From assembly GCA_963708645.1 (NCBI GenBank), contig CAVPTA010000006.1, positions 124,001 to 188,000 on the forward strand: 64,000 bases of DNA, written 5' to 3'. Of the stretch, positions 56,585 to 64,000 are shown piece by piece (position 1 is the stretch's first letter; each line of letters begins with the position of its first letter). The stretch comes from RYN-133 sp963708645. Its GTDB lineage: Bacteria > Actinomycetota > Actinomycetes > Mycobacteriales > Jatrophihabitantaceae. The notes below the pieces were generated by a model. That model was not told where the DNA came from. It was given only the letters and a program-made list of their open reading frames with translations, and made no database searches. Made by a program: the position numbers and the translations under genes.

Positions 56585-56920
56585 GTGACGTCGTTGCGTG
56601 AGAGGGTGCGCTCGACATCCGGGGGACGCATCGCGTGGCGCGTCGGCGCGACCGTGGCCGGTGTCGCGGTCATCGTCATCGGCATCGTCCTGCTGCCGTT
56701 ACCCGGGCCCGGCTGGTTGATCATCTTTGCCGGACTGGGGATTCTCGCGACCGAGTACGAGTGGGCGGCCCGGTTGTTGCGGTTCGCGCGGGCCAAGGTC
56801 TCGCAGTGGACCCAGTGGGTGGCAGCGCGATCGCGCCCGGTGCAGGCGCTGATCTGGCTGGCCGGCGTGGTACTGCTCGCGGCGTTGGTCGCGGCGGCGT
56901 GGTGGTACTACACCCGCTAG
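56585..56920 (+). CDS. TIGR02611-type PGPGW membrane protein
   Basis: 111 residues. GVAVIVIGIVLLPLPGPGWL contains the PGPGW signature, followed by FAGLGILATEYEWAARLL; a second helix pair IWLAGVVLLAALVAAAWW ends it. GTG at 56585. Function of the family is unknown. Its stop shares CTAG with the convergent DyP stop. Confidence 0.85.
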   Translation: MTSLRERVRSTSGGRIAWRVGATVAGVAVIVIGIVLLPLPGPGWLIIFAGLGILATEYEWAARLLRFARAKVSQWTQWVAARSRPVQALIWLAGVVLLAALVAAAWWYYTR

Positions 56921-57830
56921 AGCGCGTCGAGCCAGTCTTGCGACGGGACGAAGAACAGGCAGCCGGTATGGGCCGTCGAGAAGTCGAGGATGCGGTCGGT
57001 CGTGCCGGGCGGATCGCCGAGGAACATGTTGCGCAACAGACGTTCGGTGATCGCCGGATCGGCCGCGTAACCGATGAAGTACGTTCCGAACTCCTTGTCG
57101 CCCAGGCGTCCGAACGGCATGTTGTCGCGGACGATCTTGAGTTCGTTGCCGTTGTCGTCTTCGATGACGTTGAGCGCGATGTGTGCGTCGGGTGCTTTCG
57201 TGTCGTCGGGGAGTTCCATGTCGTCGAGCTTGGTGCGTCCGATCGCACGCTCTTGTTCTTCGACTGTGAGCGCGTTCCATGCGTCCAGGTCGTGCAGGTA
57301 CTTCTGGATGATCACGTAGCTGCCGCCGGCGAACTCGCCGTCGCTCGATGATCGCGGCGTCGGCCGCGTACGGGCCGGTCGGGTTCTCGGTGCCGTCGAC
57401 GAAGCCGAGCAGATCGCGTTCGTCGAAGTACTTGAAGCCGTGCACCTCGTCGACGACGTCGGCCGCCCCGTCCAGACGCTTCATGACCTGTGCAGCGAAC
57501 TCGAAGCACAGGTCCATGCGCCGCGCGCGGATGTGGAACAACAGGTCGCCCGGCGTGCTCGGCGCGTGATGCGTGGGCCCGTGCAGATCGTGGAACGGGT
57601 GCAGCGCCGGCCGGTCGCGGCTCGTCGATGACGCGGTCCCAGAGGTCGGATCCGATGCCGACGACCGCCTTGAGTTCGCCGTCCGGCTCGCGAAAGCCGA
57701 CCGACCGCCCGATGCCCGGGACGTCCGCGAGTAGTTCTCGCACCAGCGCCTCGCGGCCCTCGCGGACGGTGACGACGAGGAAGATCGCGGACTGCGTGAG
57801 GGGGGTCAGGACGGGCTGCGGCTCGGGCAT
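56917..57830 (-). CDS. DyP-type haem peroxidase (two frameshifts)
   Basis: About 304 residues joined. N-terminus PVLTPLTQSAIFLVVTVREG; breaks near 57620 and 57340, each cured by removing one base. The middle has DLLFHIRARRMDLCFEFAAQ and the GXXDG motif in FKYFDERDLLGFVDGTENP, holding the distal Asp. The third part has FAGGSYVIIQKYLHDL with the region of the proximal His, and GTYFIGYAADPAITERLLRN. No Tat signal, so it is cytosolic or encapsulin-loaded; no encapsulin gene is in view. Oxidises aromatics or porphyrins with H2O2. Confidence 0.9.
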
Positions 57831-57883
57831 GCCCCGAGTCTTGCGCCCTCGCCCAGCGTGCGGAAGCGGGTGGGCGTCCCGTG

Positions 57884-57889
57884 TAATCT
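57884..57889 (+). promoter_or_regulatory. Candidate -10 of the tRNA-Val(CAC) promoter
   Basis: TAATCT lies 30 bp before the tRNA, with a weak TGCGGA 19 bp upstream at 57859-57864. The position suits a short tRNA leader. Confidence 0.4.
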
Positions 57890-57918
57890 GTCAAGGCCGT
57901 GACGGGTCGCTCCGTCCC

Positions 57919-57990
57919 GGGCGATTAGCTCAGCGGGAGAGCACTGCCTTCACACGGCAGGGGTCACTGGTTCGATCCCAGTATCGCCCA
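57919..57990 (+). tRNA. tRNA-Val (CAC)
   Basis: Acceptor arms GGGCGAT at 57919-57925 and ATCGCCC at 57983-57989 pair. The anticodon loop TTCACAC gives CAC, and the T loop is TTCGATC. No CCA encoded. It differs from tRNA-Val(GAC) at 14848 by only a few bases in the anticodon stem-loop, D loop and T loop. Confidence 0.96.
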
Positions 57991-58054
57991 CACCTAGAGG
58001 TGTCAGAATCTCGGTCTTCGTCGCCGGCGACTGTGCGCGGGCGGCGAAACCCTT

Positions 58055-58070
58055 GATCGAAGTATCGATC
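58055..58070. other. Short palindromes in the gap after tRNA-Val(CAC)
   Basis: The 260-bp gap 57991-58250 contains no gene. GATCGA-AGTA-TCGATC at 58055-58070 and ATCCA-TACT-TGGAT about 20 bp later form two small stem-loops. They may be operator-like or tRNA processing/termination structures; nothing decides between these. No integrase or second tRNA copy is present. Confidence 0.3.
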
Positions 58071-58250
58071 GGGCCGCAGATCGACCAAATCCATACTTGG
58101 ATCAAGTCGCCGATTCGGTCGATGTATGGGTGTCCGGGAGTCATATCGAGGTCCGGTGTCGCGAACCGGAGAGGCTTGCAGGCGGGCTTAGGGACGGAGT
58201 CTCCGGGGATCGGATGGGTCTGGCCCGGTCGGTATGGGCAAGATGGAGGC

Positions 58251-59144
58251 GTGAGCCTAGATCCGGAAGAGCTTTTCGAGCTCGACGCAGACCGGCCGGA
58301 CCTGGCTGGTGCCGTGCTCCTGCACACCCTCGACGGGTTCGTCGACGCCGGTGCCGCAGTCAGGCTTGCCCGCGCGACGTTGCTCGGTGGCGACGCGCCA
58401 GTGGTGGCGCGTTTCGATGTCGACCAGCTCCACGACTACCGCGCGAGACGTCCGATGATGGGCTTCGCCGTCGATCACTGGAGTGATTACGACACTCCGC
58501 AGTTGGCAGTGCACCTGCTGCACGACGAAGACGAGACGCCGTATCTGGTGCTTGCAGGTCCTGAGCCGGACACCCAGTGGGAGCGGTTCGTGGCTGCAGT
58601 CGCTCTGCTTGTCGAGCGTCTCGGAGTGCGACTGGTCGTCGGTCTCGATGCGTTTCCGATGTCGGTGCCACACACCCGGCCGACGCCGATCATCGTCCAC
58701 GGTTCGCGGCGTGAGCTGTTCGCCGACTATCGCGCGTGGCTTGGTCAGATCATGGTTCCGGCGAGCGCCGGGCACCTGCTCGAGTACCGCCTCGGCGCAG
58801 CAGGTATCGACGCACTCGGGATCGCGGCTCCTGTCCCGCCGTACCTGTCTCAGACCGAATACCCGACTGCCACGCTCGCGCTGCTGCAGGAAGTCGGTGC
58901 ACGCGCGGGGCTTCGCTTCGACACAACAGGCCTCGAAGACACCGAACGCGTTACACGGCAGGCGATCGAACGTGAGATTGCGGGATCAGCCGAGCTGCAG
59001 AGGGTCGTCGCTGCCCTCGAGCAGCAGTTCGACGCGGCGGCGGCTGCAGCTCAGACAGGTTTGGCCGAGGGCGACTTGCCGTCGGCCGACGAACTCGGCG
59101 CCGAGTTGGAGCGCTTTCTCGCCGACCAGTCCCGAGGCGACTGA
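58251..59144 (+). CDS. PAC2-family protein (proteasome-assembly-chaperone-like)
   Basis: 297 residues. GTG at 58251 with ATGGAGG upstream. LLHTLDGFVDAGAAVRLARA, FDVDQLHDYRARRPMMGF, VLAGPEPDTQWERFVAAVAL and IMVPASAGHLLEYRLGAAGI match the PAC2 fold (DUF75). A C-terminal helical coiled region (VVAALEQQFDAAAAAAQTGL) follows. Actinobacterial members have an uncertain role; no proteasome genes are in the window. Confidence 0.85.
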   Translation: MSLDPEELFELDADRPDLAGAVLLHTLDGFVDAGAAVRLARATLLGGDAPVVARFDVDQLHDYRARRPMMGFAVDHWSDYDTPQLAVHLLHDEDETPYLVLAGPEPDTQWERFVAAVALLVERLGVRLVVGLDAFPMSVPHTRPTPIIVHGSRRELFADYRAWLGQIMVPASAGHLLEYRLGAAGIDALGIAAPVPPYLSQTEYPTATLALLQEVGARAGLRFDTTGLEDTERVTRQAIEREIAGSAELQRVVAALEQQFDAAAAAAQTGLAEGDLPSADELGAELERFLADQSRGD

Positions 59145-59241
59145 ACAACACACCTGATTGCGTTGCGCCATCAGCGAGCGTTGCATGCGGATGTTTGACG
59201 ACCCACGGGGTAACTGACCGGGTCGTGTCGGGTGAGAAGTT

Positions 59242-59739
59242 TCAAGCGCCCTCTGGACGACTGATCGCTGACTCGGACTGTCTACGCCGCGTTTCTGACG
59301 CACCGAATGTCACCACACCGAAGAACGCGCCGACGCCGACGCAGACTCCTAGTACTGCAGGAAGGACGTCCTGTGCTGCAGCCAGACAGTTTCGGCTAGG
59401 CGTACCTCCGTTGTGAGCGACCCCGTCGGACGAACCAAGCTGTATGTACAGCGGGGCGCATCGGTACTCGGACGGGACGGCAGCGTTGCCTGAAATCTGG
59501 CCGCCGAAGTCACGCAGGGACGAGAACAGGCAGGCGATGAGAGATGTCGCTGCCCAGACGTATGCACCTGCTGCCAGTGACCGAGCTGGCCCGTCGGCAC
59601 GGCGCGCCCGCCTGATGGTTCGCCATCCAAGCAGCAGCAGGACCGCGGCGGCAACCACCACTAGGACCAACCCCGCCACTGACGTTGTGGACGGGCAGGC
59701 GTCCTCGGTGCCGCAGCTGGACGCCAACGAGTTGATCAC
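59242..59739 (-). CDS. Hypothetical membrane protein
   Basis: 165 residues from GTG 59739. Three hydrophobic helices: VAGLVLVVVAAAVLLLLGW, SLAAGAYVWAATSLIACLF and VLPAVLGVCVGVGAFFGVVT, with an extracytoplasmic loop containing two Cys. No family recognised. The 97-bp gap on its 3' side shows nothing. Confidence 0.55.
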   Translation of the reverse strand: MINSLASSCGTEDACPSTTSVAGLVLVVVAAAVLLLLGWRTIRRARRADGPARSLAAGAYVWAATSLIACLFSSLRDFGGQISGNAAVPSEYRCAPLYIQLGSSDGVAHNGGTPSRNCLAAAQDVLPAVLGVCVGVGAFFGVVTFGASETRRRQSESAISRPEGA

Positions 59740-59898
59740 GAGTCGTGAGCCTAATCAAAGCTCATGGCATGCGACGTCGACGCGTTGATCGCATTGCTGA
59801 CAGACGACGTGTTGATGTCGCTGCCACGCATGCCGCTCGAGCGCGAAGTAAAGACAACGAACTTGCCAGATTGGAAAGTAACCGGCACACTTTCCCAC

Positions 59899-60459
59899 AT
59901 GGAAAGCAGCGATACGACATCCGCGCATGAGGCAGCAGCGATGCTTGCGAAGGCCGAGGGGGATCGGCAGCGACTCACCGATGAGCTCGTGCTACCGAGT
60001 CTGTTCTGCACGTGGCTCGGGATCGCGATCGCCGTGCAGATCGCGACGTCGGCGACCGGTATTGCGCGTGGTGGTGCGTGGCTCGCGGTAGCGCTGCCGG
60101 CTGGCCTAGCGGTACTGGCCATCGTCTCGGTGGCGCAGCTCTTGCGGTTCCGCCGGGCGAACGGCGTATGGGTGAACGGACTCGTGTCGCGTGTCGTGGC
60201 CGGTACGGCGAATGCAGCGTCAGTCCCGTACGTGGCCGCGTTCGCCGGCGCGACGTGGGCGGCTCTGGCTGCACAGTGGGCTCTGATGCTCGCTTGCGCG
60301 GCAGCCGGTGGCGTCGCGTATGCCCTTGCCGGGCAGTACTGGTGGCGTCGATACCGTCAGGATCCGGTGGCGCACAGCCGTGGCGAGTCGATGGTCTGGC
60401 TCGGCGTCCTGATCGTGGCCGCGGTGGCCGGACTGATCCTGGTTGCCACCGCACGGTGA
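59899..60459 (+). CDS. Hypothetical membrane protein paired with an HTH regulator
   Basis: 186 residues from ATG 59899. Four helices (LGIAIAVQIATSATGIA, LAVALPAGLAVLAIVSVAQL, AAFAGATWAALAAQWALML, MVWLGVLIVAAVAGLILVA) and an N-terminal charged helix EAAAMLAKAEGDRQRLTDEL. The same frame is open back to 59764, but that part looks like a sigma-factor tail remnant, so the later ATG is chosen. The stop overlaps the regulator start (TGATG). Such pairs are seen in actinobacteria. Confidence 0.7.
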   Translation: MESSDTTSAHEAAAMLAKAEGDRQRLTDELVLPSLFCTWLGIAIAVQIATSATGIARGGAWLAVALPAGLAVLAIVSVAQLLRFRRANGVWVNGLVSRVVAGTANAASVPYVAAFAGATWAALAAQWALMLACAAAGGVAYALAGQYWWRRYRQDPVAHSRGESMVWLGVLIVAAVAGLILVATAR

Positions 60460-60767
60460 TGCGCGAGCTCGATCCGAACCTGCAGCATCCGGCGCGGTTG
60501 CGCCTGATGACGATGTTGACCGCCGTGTCCGAGGCCGAATTCTCGGTGCTCCGCGATCAGCTCGATGTATCTGACTCGGTGCTCTCGAAGCACATCAGCG
60601 CGCTCACCGGTGTGCGCTACGTCCGCAGCCGCAAGGGCAATCAGCTCGGCCGGCGCACAACCTGGGTCGCGTTGACGACGCCTGGGCGTCGCGCCTTGAC
60701 CGCCCACGTCGCCGCCCTGCGCGCCATCATCGACGAAGTGGACGTCGCGACGTCCAACCCGCGATGA
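60459..60767 (+). CDS. Winged-helix transcriptional regulator (HTH_34 type)
   Basis: 102 residues. LNPxLQHPxRLRLMxxL-like start (ELDPNLQHPARLRLMTML), recognition helix LDVSDSVLSKHISALTGVRY and wing RKGNQLGRRTTWVALTTPG. ATG at 60459 overlaps the membrane-protein stop by one base, so it probably regulates its own operon through signals from the membrane partner. Confidence 0.85.
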   Translation: MRELDPNLQHPARLRLMTMLTAVSEAEFSVLRDQLDVSDSVLSKHISALTGVRYVRSRKGNQLGRRTTWVALTTPGRRALTAHVAALRAIIDEVDVATSNPR

Positions 60768-60877
60768 GTTGACGATAACGCGCCGCAGATGGCCCGGTAG
60801 TTGCTTGGCACCGGCCGATGCAGTACGACCAGAAACGAGGGTTTCCTGCCTATCGACCGACCCGGGAGGGGCGCCAC

Positions 60878-61660
60878 GTGGACGATGCCCCCGCGCAACG
60901 GCCTGTGCGCGTGGTGATCGTGGACGATACGCCCGACATGCGGCTATTGCTCCGGACGGCGTTGGTCGGGCGTCCCGATATGCAGCTGGTCGGCGAAGCA
61001 GGCGACGGCGCGGTCGCCATCGAACTCGCCGCCGGTCTGCGTCCGGACCTGTTGATCCTCGACCTCGAGATGCCGGTGCTGGACGGGCTGGCCGCGCTCC
61101 CGCAGCTGCAAGCGGTCGCACCGGACACGAGGATCGTGATCCTGTCGGCCTTTCCCGCCAGCGTGCATGCCCACACGGCGTTGAGCGCAGGCGCAGTCGC
61201 CTACGTCGAGAAGAGCACGCCGATCACCGAGCTGCTCGACGAGTTGCTGCGCGGCGCTGATCTGCTCGACGCGGTGGCCGCATCGCTGTCAGTGTCTGTG
61301 CGGACGTCGTTCTCGCGCGAGCTGGGCACGCCGTCCGATGCGCGTCGCTTCATCGCGACCACCCTTGCGTCGTGGGACACCGTCGACCCGATCGAGACCG
61401 TCGAACTGCTGGTCACCGAACTCGTCACGAACGTCATCGTCCATACCCGGGGTACGCCGGACGTGCGGGTCAGCCTGCATCCCGACTTCGTCCACGTCGA
61501 GGTCTCCGATCCGGACGCCGTGGCGCTGAGCCCGCATCAGGCGAGCATCGACGACGCCTCGGGTCGCGGGCTCCATCTTGTCGCAACGATGGCTTCTGCC
61601 TGGGGGATCGTGCAGGTCGACGGGGGCAAGGTCGTGTGGTTCGACGTCGCTCGCCGGTAA
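60878..61660 (+). CDS. Response-regulator receiver fused to an RsbW-type ATPase
   Basis: 260 residues. GTG at 60878 with GGGAGG upstream. Residues 9-130 are a REC domain: VVIVDDTPDMRLLL, phospho-Asp in LLILDLEMPVLDGL, ILSAF and K in AYVEKSTP. Residues 150-260 are an anti-sigma-factor kinase: ETVELLVTELVTNVIVHTRG (N box), ASGRGLHLVATMASAWGI (G box). No output DNA-binding domain. A REC-controlled RsbW would let a histidine kinase switch a sigma factor; no sigma gene is adjacent. Confidence 0.88.
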   Translation: MDDAPAQRPVRVVIVDDTPDMRLLLRTALVGRPDMQLVGEAGDGAVAIELAAGLRPDLLILDLEMPVLDGLAALPQLQAVAPDTRIVILSAFPASVHAHTALSAGAVAYVEKSTPITELLDELLRGADLLDAVAASLSVSVRTSFSRELGTPSDARRFIATTLASWDTVDPIETVELLVTELVTNVIVHTRGTPDVRVSLHPDFVHVEVSDPDAVALSPHQASIDDASGRGLHLVATMASAWGIVQVDGGKVVWFDVARR

Positions 61661-61738
61661 TTGTGAAGTCGGCCCGGTCGGTGGACTGGGGCGATCAAAT
61701 CGCTCAGGATGCTGATACCAAGGTCGGGGGAGGGCGCG

Positions 61739-62833
61739 ATGTCGAGGGGTAAAGCCGTGCGAGCCGTGCTCGCACTGTTCATGGCGCTCTCCGTGTCGGT
61801 GCTCGCGTCGAGCGCGCCGGCTGCGGCACAGGGCCCAGGGCTGTCGGTGTCGGTGCGCGGCAACCACTTCGTGAACGCACGGGGACGCACGTTCCGGCTG
61901 CTCGGCGTCAACCGCGCCGGCGCCGAGTACATGTGTCTGCGCAAATATCACAAGAAGACGGGTCTGTTCGACGGGCCCACGTCACCTGCCAGCATCGCCG
62001 CCATCAAGCGCTGGGGCGTCACTGCCGTGCGGCTGCCGATCAACGAAACCTGTTGGCTGGGCATCAACCACGTCCCGACCGGCCGTCGCGAATACCGCAC
62101 GGCCATCGTCGACTATGTCCGCCGCCTCAACGCAGCCAAGCTCGACGTCATCCTCGACATGCACTGGGCTGCACCGGGGCGCGGGCAGGCTGTCGGCTAC
62201 ATCCCGATGCCTGACGCCGATCACGCGCCGGCATTCTGGCGCTCGATGGCCTACACGTTCAAGTCCGACCATGCGGTGCTGTTCGACCTCTACAACCAAC
62301 CGCACGGGGTCAGTTGGTCGTGCTGGCGCAACGGATGCACCCTGCCGGCCGGTGGACTCGGCAGGAATTGGCATCCGCAGTACCGCGCAGTCGGAATGCA
62401 GCGGCTCGTCAACGTGGTGCGCTCGACGGGCGCGAAGCAGCCCATCTTGCTCGGTGGGCTCAACTTCGCTCTCGACATCGATCAATGGCTGGCCAATCGT
62501 CCGCACGACCCGGCGCACCAGCTCGTCGCGTCCGAGCACAACTACGGCCGCAGCCACCCATGCACGGGGTCTTGTATCGGAGCAGTCAGCGCGGTGGCTC
62601 GCCAGGTGCCTGTCGTGATCGGTGAACTCGGCGAGACTGATTGCGCCCACGGGTACGTCAGCGCATGGATGCGCTACGCCGACCGGCACCGGCTGTCATA
62701 TCTGGGTTGGGCGTGGAACCCCGGCTGGTCGTGCGACGGCGGGCCGAGCCTGATCCGTAACTGGGCGGGAACGCCGACGCAGTACGGCGTCGGGCTGAAG
62801 TCACACCTGCAGGCACTCGCCCGCCGACCCTGA
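61739..62833 (+). CDS. Secreted GH5 (cellulase-fold) protein with altered acid/base residue
   Basis: 364 residues. Signal peptide AVRAVLALFMALSVSVLA, cleavage near APAAAQG. GH5 features: FRLLGVNRAGAEYMC, AIKRWGVTAVRLPINETCWL, LDVILDMHWAAPG and nucleophile E296 in VVIGELGETDC. The acid/base position, normally NEP, reads LFDLYNQPHG with Gln187 (codon CAA at 62297-62299). If real, normal hydrolysis would be lost or greatly reduced. Six Cys suggest disulfides. ATG at 61739 with GGGGGAGGG upstream. Monocistronic. Confidence 0.88.
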   Translation: MSRGKAVRAVLALFMALSVSVLASSAPAAAQGPGLSVSVRGNHFVNARGRTFRLLGVNRAGAEYMCLRKYHKKTGLFDGPTSPASIAAIKRWGVTAVRLPINETCWLGINHVPTGRREYRTAIVDYVRRLNAAKLDVILDMHWAAPGRGQAVGYIPMPDADHAPAFWRSMAYTFKSDHAVLFDLYNQPHGVSWSCWRNGCTLPAGGLGRNWHPQYRAVGMQRLVNVVRSTGAKQPILLGGLNFALDIDQWLANRPHDPAHQLVASEHNYGRSHPCTGSCIGAVSAVARQVPVVIGELGETDCAHGYVSAWMRYADRHRLSYLGWAWNPGWSCDGGPSLIRNWAGTPTQYGVGLKSHLQALARRP

Positions 62834-62913
62834 TCGTTACTCGCGCCGTAGCTGCGGGTAGCGCATTAGTGCCGGCTCGAACCCGTAGCTGAGCGCGAGC
62901 GGGGAAGTTGATC

Positions 62914-64000
62914 ATGCGTGCAGTGACCTGGCAAGGCAAGCGCAACGTGAGCGTCACCGAGGTACCGGATCCGGTCATCGAAGAACCGACGGACGCGATA
63001 GTGAAGATCACCAGCACGAACATCTGCGGCTCCGACCTGCATCTGTACGAGGTGCTGGGCGCCTACATGTCTGCCGGCGACATCCTGGGTCACGAACCAA
63101 TGGGTGAAGTCGTCGAGGTCGGCACGGACGTCGGCGACCTGCGCATCGGTGACCGGGTTGTGATCCCGTTCCAGACGTCATGCGGCCACTGCTACATGTG
63201 CACCGCGAAGCTGTACTCGCAGTGCGAGACCACGCAGGTCACCGAGTACGGATCGGGCGCGGCGCTGTTCGGTTACTCGAAGCTCTACGGACAGGTACCG
63301 GGCGGGCAGGCGGAGTACTTGCGCGTCCCGCAGGCGCAATTCACGCACATCAAGGTTCCGGACGGGCCGGCGGATGACAGGTTCGTCTATTTGTCGGACG
63401 TGCTCCCCACGGCATGGCAAGGCGTCGAGTACGCCGACATCCCCTCGGGCGGCTCGGTCACAGTGCTCGGTCTCGGGCCCATCGGCGACATGGCGGCGCG
63501 GATTGCGATGCACAAGGGCGCGCGGGTCATCGCCGTCGACCTCGTGCCGGAACGGCTCGAGCGCGCTCGCGCGCGCGGTGCCGAAACGCTGGATCTGCGA
63601 GAACACGACGACCTCGGCGCGGTGATTCGAGATCTCACCGACGGACGCGGAACCGACTCGGTCATCGATGCCGTCGGGATGGAGGCACACGGTTCGCGCG
63701 GTCCGAAGTTGGCGCAGACGCTGGCCGGGCTGCTCCCGGACGTGTTGGCCGATCCGTTGCAGCAGAAGGTCGGCGTCGACCGGCTCACGTGCTCTGTACA
63801 CGGCCATTGATGTCGTTCGTCGCGGAGGCACCATCTCGTTGTCCGGTGTCTACGGCGGCGCGTCGGATCCGCTACCGATGTTGACGATGTTCGACAAGCA
63901 GATCCAGTTGCGGATGGGGCAAGCCAACGTCAAGCGGTGGGTCGACGACATCCTCCCGCTGCTCACCGACGACGACCGGCTGGGCGTGGACACGTTCGCG
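62914..64000 (+). CDS. Zinc-dependent alcohol dehydrogenase, formaldehyde-dehydrogenase-like (one frameshift, 3' truncated by window)
   Basis: About 362 residues seen. Catalytic zinc Cys in STNICGSDLHLYEV and HE in LGHEPMGEVVEVG; structural zinc loop SCGHCYMCTAKLYSQC (four Cys). NAD-binding VTVLGLGPIGDMAARIAM. A surplus T near 63790 breaks the frame; repaired, DRLT joins ALYTAIDVVRRGGTISLSGV and runs off the end. Similar to glutathione-independent formaldehyde and threonine-type dehydrogenases. ATG at 62914. Confidence 0.9.

Overview
The window is about 64 kb of GC-rich DNA with GTG/TTG starts, mycothiol-synthase-like GNATs, tightly overlapping genes and an actinobacterial order of housekeeping genes (liv operon, polA, rpsA, coaE, tRNA cluster). 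It is the chromosome of an actinomycete. Genus cannot be fixed from sequence alone; no phage, plasmid, integrase, insertion sequence or CRISPR is visible.

Layout. 1-5248: branched-chain amino acid ABC importer livKHMGF. 5342-14526: GNAT, DNA polymerase I, a second GNAT, a methyltransferase, a Gly/Cys-repeat membrane peptide divergent from a WH/HHH-motif protein, an esterase, ribosomal protein S1 and CoaE. 14602-14922: tRNA-Gly, tRNA-Cys, tRNA-Val. 14999-19144: secreted beta-propeller protein, DUF427 protein, anti-sigma/sigma pair (sigma internally deleted), MarR regulator, membrane protein. 19258-28016: O-acyltransferase, cold-shock protein directly followed by a fatty-acid desaturase, secreted SGNH hydrolase, a questin-oxidase-like gene behind a SoxR-box-like promoter, a LolA-like secreted protein and an ABC exporter.

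28034-37983 is one minus-strand operon: a LacI repressor, a cytoplasmic GH39-like glycosidase, a family-5 binding lipoprotein, two permeases, two ATPases and a secreted GH144-like hydrolase. Most junctions are ATGA overlaps. A 20-bp perfect palindrome plus a second LacI-type site lie upstream. This reads as a self-contained glycan depolymerise/import/hydrolyse system of unknown substrate.

38154-50485: SDR, MEDS-STAS protein, LigD-like phosphoesterase/polymerase, P450, an acidic protein with an SMP-30 enzyme, a truncated P-loop kinase, and boxC-boxB-GNAT for aerobic benzoyl-CoA degradation. 50592-64000: sulfotransferase, a very large hybrid kinase/SpoIIE phosphatase, its RsbV-like antagonist, a VOC protein, MarR, DyP peroxidase, tRNA-Val(CAC), PAC2 protein, small membrane proteins, a REC-RsbW fusion, a GH5 protein with a changed catalytic residue, and a zinc alcohol dehydrogenase cut by the window end. 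Several STAS/RsbW/SpoIIE parts suggest an extended partner-switching network.

Data quality: about 28 reading-frame breaks occur. Each one whose direction could be read fits a single-base insertion, and they hit essential genes such as rpsA (three) and coaE. They are treated here as sequence errors, so the affected genes are given as single features spanning the break.
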